The translations under genes and the position numbers were made by a program. 9,964 nt of DNA from an uncultured Moraxellaceae bacterium (lineage in GTDB: Bacteria > Pseudomonadota > Gammaproteobacteria > Pseudomonadales > Moraxellaceae). The number at the start of each line of letters is the position of its first letter. Positions within the stretch are counted from its first letter, which is position 1. The notes under the pieces are model-generated. The model saw only the letters and a list, made by a program, of their open reading frames with translations, made no database searches and had not been told where the DNA came from. Of this stretch, positions 1-7,231 are shown in pieces. The DNA is taken from assembly GCA_937952925.1 (NCBI GenBank), contig CALFYA010000364.1, forward strand, positions 1 to 9,964. The letters are read 5' to 3'.

Positions 1-2
1 GT

Positions 3-161
3 CATCGGCAAGCGGTCGGTTTACTGTCGCGTACCGATCTGAGCTTGGAGCGGATCTCGGAGCGTTTGGGTTACTCCGATGTGGCCAATTTTAACCGTGC
101 TTTTCGGCGTTGGACGGGCAAAACACCTGGTCGATGGCGACGTGAACCCGGTGAGCGTTGA
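3..161 (+). CDS. AraC-family transcriptional regulator, C-terminal fragment (5' end outside window)
   Basis: This is the last 52 residues of a DNA-binding regulator; the reading frame is open to the left edge and stops with TGA at 159-161. The visible part is the second helix-turn-helix of an AraC/XylS domain: a DLSLERISERLGYSD helix pair followed by the family signature with ANFNRAFRRWTGKTPGRWR, where the F-x-R-x-F-[RK]-x-W-x-G-x-[ST]-P pattern is characteristic. The effector-binding N-terminus is missing, so the ligand and targets cannot be inferred. It may be a stand-alone AraC regulator or the output half of a response regulator. It points the same way as the downstream kinase-like gene, with about 130 nt between them, an inverted repeat and a T-run, so co-transcription is doubtful. 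The family call is secure; the function is unknown. Confidence 0.85.
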   Translation, partial: HRQAVGLLSRTDLSLERISERLGYSDVANFNRAFRRWTGKTPGRWRREPGER

Positions 162-191
162 TTCAAAACCGCTGCATGATGGTGTATAAAA

Positions 192-245
192 CGACAACTG
201 GTCGCACATGCAGGATCAGTTGTTGGGCGGCTTTGGCCTTTTTTT
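192..245 (+). terminator. Inverted repeat plus T-run after the AraC gene, possible terminator
   Basis: Arms at 192-203 and 214-225 (core ACAACTG ... CAGTTGT) form a stem of up to 12 bp with two G-U pairs and a 10-nt loop. Both wobbles are valid on the + strand RNA. A run of seven T (239-245) follows only after a 13-nt spacer that can form a short GGC-TTTG-GCC hairpin of its own (229-238). The spacing is not that of a textbook intrinsic terminator, but the position 30 nt after the araC stop suits one. Confidence 0.4.
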
Positions 246-260
246 GTGATAATGCTCACA
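245..260 (+). promoter_or_regulatory. Perfect CRP/Vfr-type palindrome overlapping an extended -10 promoter
   Basis: The sequence TGTGATAATGCTCACA matches the core CRP consensus TGTGA-N6-TCACA at all ten defined positions. The same bases read as an extended -10 promoter, TGT followed by GATAAT at 248-253, which would start RNA near 260. No good -35 box is visible. A cAMP-receptor-type protein bound here would cover the -10 and so be expected to repress the downstream kinase-like gene. The palindrome is seen; binding and promoter activity are inferred. Confidence 0.45.
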
Positions 261-288
261 TCTTCATAAGATGTTGGGACGCTTGGCT

Positions 289-1509
289 ATGCGCATTGCC
301 CCTCCCTGTATCGATGAGCAACAACGTTTAGACGAACTACGTAGCTACGATATTTTGGACACTCCTGCCGAAACTGGTTTTGATGACATCACCCAATTGC
401 TGGCGGCACAGCTGGATGTCCCGATTGTACTGATCAGTCTGGTCGATCAACATCGCCAATGGTTTAAATCCAAAGTGGGTTTGACCGTCGATGAAACGCC
501 GCGTGATTTGGCATTTTGCGCTCATGCGCTGCATCAGCCTGATTTGCTGATTATTGAAGATACGCATGCCAATCCCGATTTTGCCGACAATCCGCTGGTG
601 ACCGGTGAGCCTTATATTCGATTTTATGCAGGGATGCCCTTGGTGACGGCCAAAGGCCATGCGCTTGGCACCTTGTGTGTCATTGATCATCAACCTCGAC
701 AACTAAGCAAACTTGAACAACAAACCTTGCGGGTACTCGGTAAACAAGTGATGCAACAGCTCGATGCACGGCGACAAATGCATCAACTGCACACGGCAAC
801 CCAGCGTCTGATCCAGATGAATGCCGAAAAAGAACAGTTCTTTTCATTGGTGGCGCGTGATCTACGCATTCCATTTTCACAACTACTGACCTATACCGAT
901 CAACTCAATGTGGACTTTGAGACTTTATCGGCCACCGAACGTCATCATTTGCTCAGTCGTTTACACCAAACTGCACGGCAGACTTTTCGTTCGGTCGATA
1001 ACTTGCTGCAATGGGCGATGCTCGAAACCAATACGCTGCCCTTTCACCCGACACTGATCAGTATTGATCGACTGATTACGCCGATTTGTCAAATGTTTGC
1101 TGCCGTCGCCCGCTCAAAAGGGATTGATCTTAAGCAAGATGTGCATCAGGGACTGCGCATCTCGGCGGATGTCGATATGATGTATGCGCTGTTGCAACAT
1201 TTGCTGAGTAATGCGATTCAACATACTCCAGCTGGTGGTCAGGTGATGATTCGTGCCTTGATGCAAGATGATCGGGTGTTGATTTGTGTGGCCGATACTG
1301 GCACTGGTATGTCGGCAGATAAAGTCCAGCGTTTATTCCGTGTCGATACCGAATGGCATCAGCATTCGCAGCGTGGTTTGGGCTTATTGTTGTGTCAGCA
1401 ATATATGCGTAAACATCAGGGGCAGCTCATCGTGGAGTCTACCCCTGCACTGGGTACCACCATGACGCTTTCGTTTAAAGACGCGTCATTTCACGATCAA
1501 TCCGCCTAA
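289..1509 (+). CDS. GAF-domain sensor histidine-kinase-like protein with a substituted H-box histidine
   Basis: This 406-residue soluble protein has no membrane segment or signal peptide. In order it has an N-terminal GAF domain (about residues 10-160, of the type with ERL-x-x-L-x-x-x-x-ILDTP and a C-AHAL segment), a dimerisation helix region (about 175-255) and a HATPase_c domain (about 290-400). The ATPase motifs look intact: N-box LLSNAIQH with Asn308, G1 box DTGTG at 336-340, G2 box RGLGL at 362-366. The H-box, normally F-F-S-x-x-x-H-D-L-R-x-P, reads FSLVARDLRIPF with Arg190 (codon CGT at 856-858) in place of the phospho-accepting His. It may thus be a pseudokinase, or a partner of another kinase. 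I chose ATG 289 because GGGA lies 9 nt upstream; ATG 271 in the same frame lacks a ribosome site and would add six residues. No response regulator is adjacent. It converges on nirD with 9 nt between the stop codons. Confidence 0.85.
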   Translation: MRIAPPCIDEQQRLDELRSYDILDTPAETGFDDITQLLAAQLDVPIVLISLVDQHRQWFKSKVGLTVDETPRDLAFCAHALHQPDLLIIEDTHANPDFADNPLVTGEPYIRFYAGMPLVTAKGHALGTLCVIDHQPRQLSKLEQQTLRVLGKQVMQQLDARRQMHQLHTATQRLIQMNAEKEQFFSLVARDLRIPFSQLLTYTDQLNVDFETLSATERHHLLSRLHQTARQTFRSVDNLLQWAMLETNTLPFHPTLISIDRLITPICQMFAAVARSKGIDLKQDVHQGLRISADVDMMYALLQHLLSNAIQHTPAGGQVMIRALMQDDRVLICVADTGTGMSADKVQRLFRVDTEWHQHSQRGLGLLLCQQYMRKHQGQLIVESTPALGTTMTLSFKDASFHDQSA

Positions 1510-1524
1510 GCGCAACACTTAGGC
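1504..1524. repeat. Palindrome spanning the stop codons of two convergent genes
   Basis: GCCTAAG and CTTAGGC form a perfect 7-bp stem with a 7-nt loop. The TAA of the kinase-like gene (1507-1509) and the TAA of nirD (reverse of 1519-1521) lie in opposite arms. There is no T-run on either side, so it is at best a weak bidirectional transcription end or an mRNA 3'-end-stabilising hairpin. Confidence 0.4.
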
Positions 1525-1839
1525 CGCAATCAACACATCATCGCCGTCGATTTTGACCGCATAGGTCTTGAGGGTCACTTGCTCGTCTTCCAAGCATGCG
1601 CCGGTTTCAAGCACAAAATGTTGCTTGTACATCGGCGAAGCCACCACATCAAAGCCTTTGAGGTTGCCGGTCAAGCCGCGTGAGATGATGTTGGCTTGGC
1701 TAAAGGGGTCGTAGTTGGAGACTGCAAACACCCGATCATCTTTAAGACGAAAAATCGCCACTTGTTCGCCGTTGACCAATGCCGGTACACCCAACTCAGG
1801 CAGCAAGTCATGGAGCGTGCAGATTTTTTGATACATCAT
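1519..1839 (-). CDS. nirD: Assimilatory nitrite reductase (NADH) small subunit NirD
   Basis: The 106-residue product is the usual size for NirD, the small partner of NirB in the cytoplasmic NADH-dependent reduction of nitrite to ammonium. It has a Rieske-like fold. The stretch around residues 38-80, including AVSNYDPFSQANIISRG and VVASPMYKQHFVLETGACLED, aligns with the Rieske cluster-binding loops but lacks the Cys/His ligand pairs. That is normal for NirD, which holds no cluster. Two adjacent ATG codons (1837-1839 and 1834-1836) share the AGAGGA ribosome site at 1845-1850 with spacings of 5 and 8 nt, so the start could be one residue later. It is the last gene of the operon, 68 nt after nirB, and that gap holds a palindromic repeat. 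There is no obvious terminator beyond it apart from the shared palindrome at its stop codon. Confidence 0.93.
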   Translation of the reverse strand: MMYQKICTLHDLLPELGVPALVNGEQVAIFRLKDDRVFAVSNYDPFSQANIISRGLTGNLKGFDVVASPMYKQHFVLETGACLEDEQVTLKTYAVKIDGDDVLIAA

Positions 1840-1865
1840 GTTGTTCCTCTACATTCAGTGAATAT

Positions 1866-1907
1866 CTCACCTCCCCCCAATGGGGAGAGGGCTGGGATGA
1901 GGGTGTG
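1866..1907. repeat. GC-rich palindromic intergenic repeat between nirB and nirD
   Basis: The segment contains a CTCCCC-CCAAT-GGGGAG stem-loop (1871-1887), followed on the + strand by GAGGGCTGGGATGAGGG. On the - strand it begins CCCTCATCCCAGCCCTCTCCC-like. From general knowledge, this wording resembles the short CCCTCAxCCCAxCCCTCTCCC palindromic repeats scattered between genes in many proteobacteria. In the operon transcript it would fold just after the nirB stop codon and may protect the upstream mRNA or lower nirD expression. I cannot count copies from one window. Confidence 0.5.
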
Positions 1908-4463
1908 CTACGCCATTTCTACGACATTAATCCGACCGGCTTTTTCTTCCGGTGTGGCCGGACGGATTTGACCGCGCACTTCGACAAACTGCACGTTGTC
2001 ATCGGCTTGATCACTGTTGATAAACGGCTTAAAGCGCTTCAAGGTTTCAGGATCGTTGATGGCGGTTTTCCACTCGCATTGATAGGTGTCGGCCACATAT
2101 TGCATTTGCGCTTCAAATTCGGCGCACAAGCCAAGGCTGTCGTTGATCACCACGTCTTTGAGGTAGTCCAAGCCACCTTCCATGTTGTCGCGCCACACAC
2201 TAGTCCGTTGTAGGCGGTCGGCGGTTTTGACGTAAAACATCAGCACGCGGTCGATGTATTTGATCAAGGTGGCGTCGTCGAGGTCGCTGGCAAACAATTC
2301 AGCATGACGCGGTTTCATACCGCCGTTGCCACACACATACAAGTTCCAGCCTTTTTCGGTGGCAATCACACCAATGTCTTTGCCTTGGGCTTCAGCACAT
2401 TCACGGGTGCAGCCCGATACTGCCATTTTGATTTTGTGCGGTGCGCGCAAGCCCTTGTAGCGGTTTTCCAGCACAATCGCCATGCCAACCGAATCGAGCA
2501 TGCCATAACGACACCATGTCGAGCCCACACAGGATTTGACCGTGCGCAGCGATTTGCCATAGGCGTGACCGGTTTCAAAACCCGCTTCAATCAGGGCTTG
2601 CCAGATTGCTGGTAGGTCTTCTTTGCGTGCACCAAACAAATCCACTCGCTGTCCGCCAGTCAGTTTGGTATACAGGCCATACTGTTTGGCAATTTGACCA
2701 CAGGCAATCAGGCCGTCGGGGGTGACTTCACCACCCGCCATGCGTGGGACGACGGAGTAAGTGCCGTCTTTTTGCAGGTTGGCCATAAAGTAGTCGTTGG
2801 TGTCTTGCAGACGTGCCAAGGGCTTTTTCAGCACATGCTCGTTCCACAAGGAGGCCAAGATGCTCGCGGCCGCCGGTTTACAAATGTCACAGCCATCGTG
2901 TTGGCCGTTGCCATGTTTGGCCAGCAGGTCGTCGAAGCTTTTGATCTCCCCAATTTGGCACAGGTGATACAGCTCTTGGCGCGAGTAGGCAAAGTGTTCG
3001 CACAGGTCTTTTTTCACCTCCACGCCCATTTTTTCCAGTTCGGCATTGACCACTTGCTTGACCAACGCCGCGCAGCCACCACACGAGCTTGCTGCTTTGG
3101 TGCAGGATTTGATGCTGTCAAAGTCAAGGTTACCTGCCGCCACTGCCTCACAAATGTCGCCTTTGCTGACGTTGTTACACGAGCAAATTTGCGCCGACAT
3201 CGGCAGGGCATCTGCACCGAGCGCAGGCGCAGCCGCACCATCGAAGCTCGGCAAAATCAGGGCTTGCGCATTGTCGGGCAAGTCCATGTTGTTGAGCATC
3301 AGTTGCAGCAAGCCGCCGTAAGCGTCGGTATCACCGATCAGCACCGCACCGAGCAGTTTTTTGCCGTCGGCAGACACCACCAGTTTTTTGTAGATTTCGT
3401 TGGGTTCATCCACATAGGTGTAGCTGCGTGCACCGGCGGTGGCGGCATGGGCATCGCCAATCGAGGCCACATCCACACCGAGCAATTTGAGCTTGGTGGA
3501 CATGTCCGCACCCGCAAATTCTTTTTTCTTTTCGCTGGCAACAATCGCATGTGCGGCGGTTTCTGCCATTTGATAACCCGGTGCCACCAAGCCGTAAATG
3601 CGACCGCCCCACAAGGCACATTCACCAATCGCGTACACGTCGGCATCGGAGGTGCGGCAGTCGTTGTCGATCTCGATGCCACCACGCGCACCCACAGACA
3701 GGCCGCTGCTACGTGCCAGTTCGTCACGTGGGCGAATACCGGCTGAGAACAAAATCATGTCGGTTTCAAGGTGTGAGCCATCGGCAAAGTTCATGCGATG
3801 ACGGCAGGTTTCGCCATCGACAATCTCGGTGGTGTTTTTACCCAAATGCACGCCCACACCAAGTGCTTCGATTTTGCTGCGCAGCAATTTGCCTGCGCCA
3901 TCGTCGATTTGCACCGCCATCAAGCGCGGGGCGAATTCGACCACATGGGTTTGTAGCCCCAAATCACGCAGCGCTTTGGCCGCTTCTAGGCCAAGCAAGC
4001 CACCACCAACCACGACGCCAATTTTGCTGCGGGTGGCGGAGGTTTTCATGGCTTCGAGATCTTCGATGGTGCGATACACCAAGCACTCTTCGCGGTCATT
4101 GCCTTTGACCGGTGGCACAAAGGGATACGAGCCAGTTGCCAATACCAATTTATCGTAGGGAATTTGCTCGCCGCCTTTGGTGGTGACGATCTTCGCCGCA
4201 CGATCAATGCTGGCCGCTGCTTGTCCCAAGTGCAGCTTAAAGCCACTTTCACTAAAGAAATTGGGATCGACCAATGACAGATCTTCGGCGGTTTTGCCCG
4301 AAAAATAAGCTGACAACTGCACGCGATCATAGGCAGGGCGGTTTTCTTCCGCCAATACTGTGACATCCAGTGGGGTATTCAGATGCAATGCTGCCGCATC
4401 ACGCGCCAGCACTTCGACAAACCGGTGGCCAACCATGCCATGACCAATAACGACGATACGCAT
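1908..4463 (-). CDS. nirB: Assimilatory nitrite reductase (NADH) large subunit NirB
   Basis: The 851-residue cytoplasmic enzyme reduces nitrite to ammonium with six electrons from NADH, and has the family's normal full length. Domains in order are: FAD site GHGMVG at residues 7-12; NAD site GGGLLG at 153-158; a BFD-like [2Fe-2S] segment with Cys427, Cys429, Cys461 and Cys464; a second Cys-rich region (about 490-540, ending GCDICKP); then two nitrite/sulfite reductase half-domains. The siroheme/[4Fe-4S] ligands are seen as C-x5-C (Cys645, Cys651) and C-x3-C (Cys685, Cys689, in SGCTRECAEAQG). The ATG lies 2 nt after the nasA stop codon, with GGAG inside the end of nasA 7 nt upstream, so the two genes are almost certainly translationally coupled. 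The substrate comes from NasA and the partner subunit is NirD. No siroheme synthase (cysG) gene is in the window. No frameshift or missing ligand is seen. Confidence 0.97.
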   Translation of the reverse strand: MRIVVIGHGMVGHRFVEVLARDAAALHLNTPLDVTVLAEENRPAYDRVQLSAYFSGKTAEDLSLVDPNFFSESGFKLHLGQAAASIDRAAKIVTTKGGEQIPYDKLVLATGSYPFVPPVKGNDREECLVYRTIEDLEAMKTSATRSKIGVVVGGGLLGLEAAKALRDLGLQTHVVEFAPRLMAVQIDDGAGKLLRSKIEALGVGVHLGKNTTEIVDGETCRHRMNFADGSHLETDMILFSAGIRPRDELARSSGLSVGARGGIEIDNDCRTSDADVYAIGECALWGGRIYGLVAPGYQMAETAAHAIVASEKKKEFAGADMSTKLKLLGVDVASIGDAHAATAGARSYTYVDEPNEIYKKLVVSADGKKLLGAVLIGDTDAYGGLLQLMLNNMDLPDNAQALILPSFDGAAAPALGADALPMSAQICSCNNVSKGDICEAVAAGNLDFDSIKSCTKAASSCGGCAALVKQVVNAELEKMGVEVKKDLCEHFAYSRQELYHLCQIGEIKSFDDLLAKHGNGQHDGCDICKPAAASILASLWNEHVLKKPLARLQDTNDYFMANLQKDGTYSVVPRMAGGEVTPDGLIACGQIAKQYGLYTKLTGGQRVDLFGARKEDLPAIWQALIEAGFETGHAYGKSLRTVKSCVGSTWCRYGMLDSVGMAIVLENRYKGLRAPHKIKMAVSGCTRECAEAQGKDIGVIATEKGWNLYVCGNGGMKPRHAELFASDLDDATLIKYIDRVLMFYVKTADRLQRTSVWRDNMEGGLDYLKDVVINDSLGLCAEFEAQMQYVADTYQCEWKTAINDPETLKRFKPFINSDQADDNVQFVEVRGQIRPATPEEKAGRINVVEMA

Positions 4464-4465
4464 GT

Positions 4466-7231
4466 TTATTCTCCGAGAGTTGCGCCCAGACGATGTGTGT
4501 CTGGGGTGGTGCTGGTAATAGAAGGCTCAGTGCCGGCAGAACTGCTGGCACAGGTTTGCTCAATGAGCTTGGCGATTTCACTTTGACAAGAACCACAGTT
4601 GGTTCCGGCTTTGAGGCACTGCCCCACCATCGCAACGGTGGTCAGTGCTTGATCTTGGATGGCGCGGCAGATGGTGTTTTTGCCGACCGCAAAACACGAG
4701 CAGATAATCGCACCGACATCAGCAGCAGGGTCAGCCGCCACACCCGATAGCACACTGCGACGCGTCGCACTGTCGATGGGATGGCCGAGCAGACTGTCGA
4801 GCCACGCACGCGGGGGAATGGTGTTTGGCTGTCCAGTCATTGCTACGGCCACCAGACGACCATGCGCAATCCATGCCAAACGGGCGACACTGCGCGACAG
4901 ATCAAAATATTCAATACACTCAACATCTGCCGCATGGCTGGCCTTGAGCTGATCGACCCATGCCATCAGCTCAAGCGAACCGGCAAATTCTTGACGAAAA
5001 CCTGTCGATAGCCGCACTTGCACCGCATAGTCCAGCTCCATTAGCGGCTGTGCCTGAGTGGTGAGCCAAAAGCCATGAATTGGCAACACCGCTTTGGACA
5101 GATGGACAGGGGTAAATTTGAGTTCGGGCTGGCCTGAATACGGATCGACCACCGGATTGACCAGACCACCGACACGGCTGTGTTGACTGTTGACGCCATT
5201 CCAATGGATCGGCATAAACACCATGCCCCGTTGTTGACCATCGTTGATCAACACGCGTGCGGTGGCTTGCCCCCATGCACTGCGCAAACTCAATACATCC
5301 CCGTCGACCACATCGAGCACGGCGGCATCGGTGGGATGCAGCTCGGCAAATGGCTCACTGATATGACGAGTCAAACGGGCAGCAAGGCCGGTACGGCTCA
5401 TGGTGTGCCATTGATCACGAATCCGACCGGTATTGAGCACATACGGATACTCATCTGAGGTCGAGTAGCCGGTCGGCTGATGTGACACCGCCACGATCCG
5501 CGCCCGTTGGTTGGGCGTATAAAATGCACCTTGTGCAAAGAAGCGTGCTTGGCCGTCACGCTGACCTTTGGGGACAGGCCATTGCACAGGTGCAAACTGT
5601 TGAAATTCTTCAAAAGACAAATCAGCAAGACCGGAGATGTCAAAATCACGGCGCACGGTATCGGCCTGATAACCCGACAGGCGTGCATGCTCAATAAACA
5701 CCTCATACGGATGCTGATACTCAAAACCAGCAAAGCCCATTTTGCGTGCCACATCAGAGAGCGCCCACCAATCGGGACGCGCCTCGCCTGCGGCAGGCAA
5801 GACCGCACGCTGACGCGAGATGCGCCGCTCGGAGTTGGTCACGGTGCCGTCTTTTTCAGACCAGCCCATCGCCGGCAGTAACACATCGGCTACACGGGTG
5901 CAGTCGGTATCCGCCATCACCTCAGACACAATCACCAAGGGGCAGGCAGCCAGTGCGGCGCGCACCTCATCGGCATTGGGCATCGACACAATTGGGTTGG
6001 TCGCCATGATCCACACGGCTTTGACTTTGCCCACTGCGATGGCATCAAACAAATCCACAGCTTTGAGGCCGCCTTGTTCGATGATGCGGGGCGATTGCCA
6101 AAAGTCTTGTACCAACGCCCGATGGCTCGGCTCTTGGATCTCAAGGTGAGCCGCCAACATATTCGCCAAGCCCCCGACTTCACGCCCCCCCATCGCATTG
6201 GGTTGACCGGTCAGCGAAAAAGGCCCACTGCCCACTTTGCCAATCCGACCCGTCGCCAAGTGCAGATTGATGATGGCGTTGACTTTGTCGGTGCCTTGAC
6301 CGCTTTGATTGACCCCCATACTAAACAGGGTCATGGTTTTGGGCGTGTCAATCAGCCACGCCGCAAGGGTATTGAGGGTGTCGTGAGGCACCCCCAATCG
6401 GGTTGCCACATCACCGAGTGCGACATCTAGACGTGCACTGTGTAGTGCGTCGTCGACGCCATCGGTGTACTGGCCAATATAGTCATGATCAAACGCATGC
6501 GCGTCGGCCAATTGGGTGAGTAAATAGTTAAACAGCAACACATCAGTGCCACCTTTGAGCGGCACATGCAGATCAGCGATTTCGTTGGTCGCGGTGGCGC
6601 GTGGATCAACCACCACCACTTTCATGTGGGGATTGGCGGCTTTGGCAGCTTTGATGCGTTGAAATAAAATCGGATGACACCATGCGGCATTCGAACCGAC
6701 CAAGATGATCAAGTCGGATTGTTCAAAGTCACTATAGCTATTGGGCACGGTATCGGTGCCAAAGGCGCGTTTGTGACCGGCTACCGCCGACGACATACAC
6801 AGCCGCGAGTTGGTATCCACATTGCCTGTGCCAATAAAGCCTTTGGCGAGTTTATTGACCACATAATAGTCTTCGGTCAGCAACTGCCCCGACACATAAA
6901 ACGCCACCGCATCGGCACCATGCTCAGCAATAATGGACTGAAGCTGCTTGGCAATATAAGTGGTGGCATGCTGCCAATCGGTACGCACGCCACCAATCAT
7001 TGGATGCAACAAGCGACCTTCGGGGCGCACGGTTTCACCCAGTGCCGAGCCTTTGACACACAAGCGACCAAAATTGGCGGGATGCTCAGGATCACCTTTG
7101 ATGATGAGGGCTTGCTCATCTGTGGGTTTGCTGGTGTCCACTTCTGCAAGCACGCCACAACCGACGCCACAATATGCACAGGTGGTTTTGACCACACCTT
7201 GATGCACCAATTGATCAGATCTAAATGTCAT
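4466..7231 (-). CDS. nasA: Assimilatory nitrate reductase catalytic subunit NasA
   Basis: The 921-residue cytoplasmic molybdoenzyme reduces nitrate to nitrite. The N-terminus binds a [4Fe-4S] cluster through Cys18, Cys21, Cys25 and Cys58 (CAYCGVGC ... RLCVKG). Cys145 in SRLCMSSAVAGHKRAFG is the expected molybdenum ligand in the NapA/NasA group. Bis-MGD domains fill the middle, with a molybdopterin dinucleotide-binding domain from about residue 600 to 740. A C-terminal BFD-like [2Fe-2S] domain with Cys844, Cys846, Cys879 and Cys882 matches the long enterobacterial-type NasA, followed by a Ser/Thr-rich tail. There is no twin-arginine signal, which separates it from periplasmic NapA. The start is ATG 7229-7231, whose last bases form an ATGA overlap with the stop of the FAD subunit gene; an in-frame ATG 19 codons earlier lies inside that gene and encodes no family sequence. 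The product feeds NirBD, encoded next in the operon. Confidence 0.96.
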   Translation of the reverse strand: MTFRSDQLVHQGVVKTTCAYCGVGCGVLAEVDTSKPTDEQALIIKGDPEHPANFGRLCVKGSALGETVRPEGRLLHPMIGGVRTDWQHATTYIAKQLQSIIAEHGADAVAFYVSGQLLTEDYYVVNKLAKGFIGTGNVDTNSRLCMSSAVAGHKRAFGTDTVPNSYSDFEQSDLIILVGSNAAWCHPILFQRIKAAKAANPHMKVVVVDPRATATNEIADLHVPLKGGTDVLLFNYLLTQLADAHAFDHDYIGQYTDGVDDALHSARLDVALGDVATRLGVPHDTLNTLAAWLIDTPKTMTLFSMGVNQSGQGTDKVNAIINLHLATGRIGKVGSGPFSLTGQPNAMGGREVGGLANMLAAHLEIQEPSHRALVQDFWQSPRIIEQGGLKAVDLFDAIAVGKVKAVWIMATNPIVSMPNADEVRAALAACPLVIVSEVMADTDCTRVADVLLPAMGWSEKDGTVTNSERRISRQRAVLPAAGEARPDWWALSDVARKMGFAGFEYQHPYEVFIEHARLSGYQADTVRRDFDISGLADLSFEEFQQFAPVQWPVPKGQRDGQARFFAQGAFYTPNQRARIVAVSHQPTGYSTSDEYPYVLNTGRIRDQWHTMSRTGLAARLTRHISEPFAELHPTDAAVLDVVDGDVLSLRSAWGQATARVLINDGQQRGMVFMPIHWNGVNSQHSRVGGLVNPVVDPYSGQPELKFTPVHLSKAVLPIHGFWLTTQAQPLMELDYAVQVRLSTGFRQEFAGSLELMAWVDQLKASHAADVECIEYFDLSRSVARLAWIAHGRLVAVAMTGQPNTIPPRAWLDSLLGHPIDSATRRSVLSGVAADPAADVGAIICSCFAVGKNTICRAIQDQALTTVAMVGQCLKAGTNCGSCQSEIAKLIEQTCASSSAGTEPSITSTTPDTHRLGATLGE

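Noticed and set aside
1519..1839. NirD as a degenerate Rieske protein that lost its cluster ligands
   Set aside because: Absence of the Cys/His ligands is the normal state of the NirD family, not a peculiarity of this copy.
2694..3746. 350-codon open frame on the + strand
   Set aside because: It lies wholly opposite nirB, whose protein is recognisable throughout. The antisense frame is His/Val/Cys-rich, matches no family and has no ribosome site, so it is a shadow of nirB codon use.
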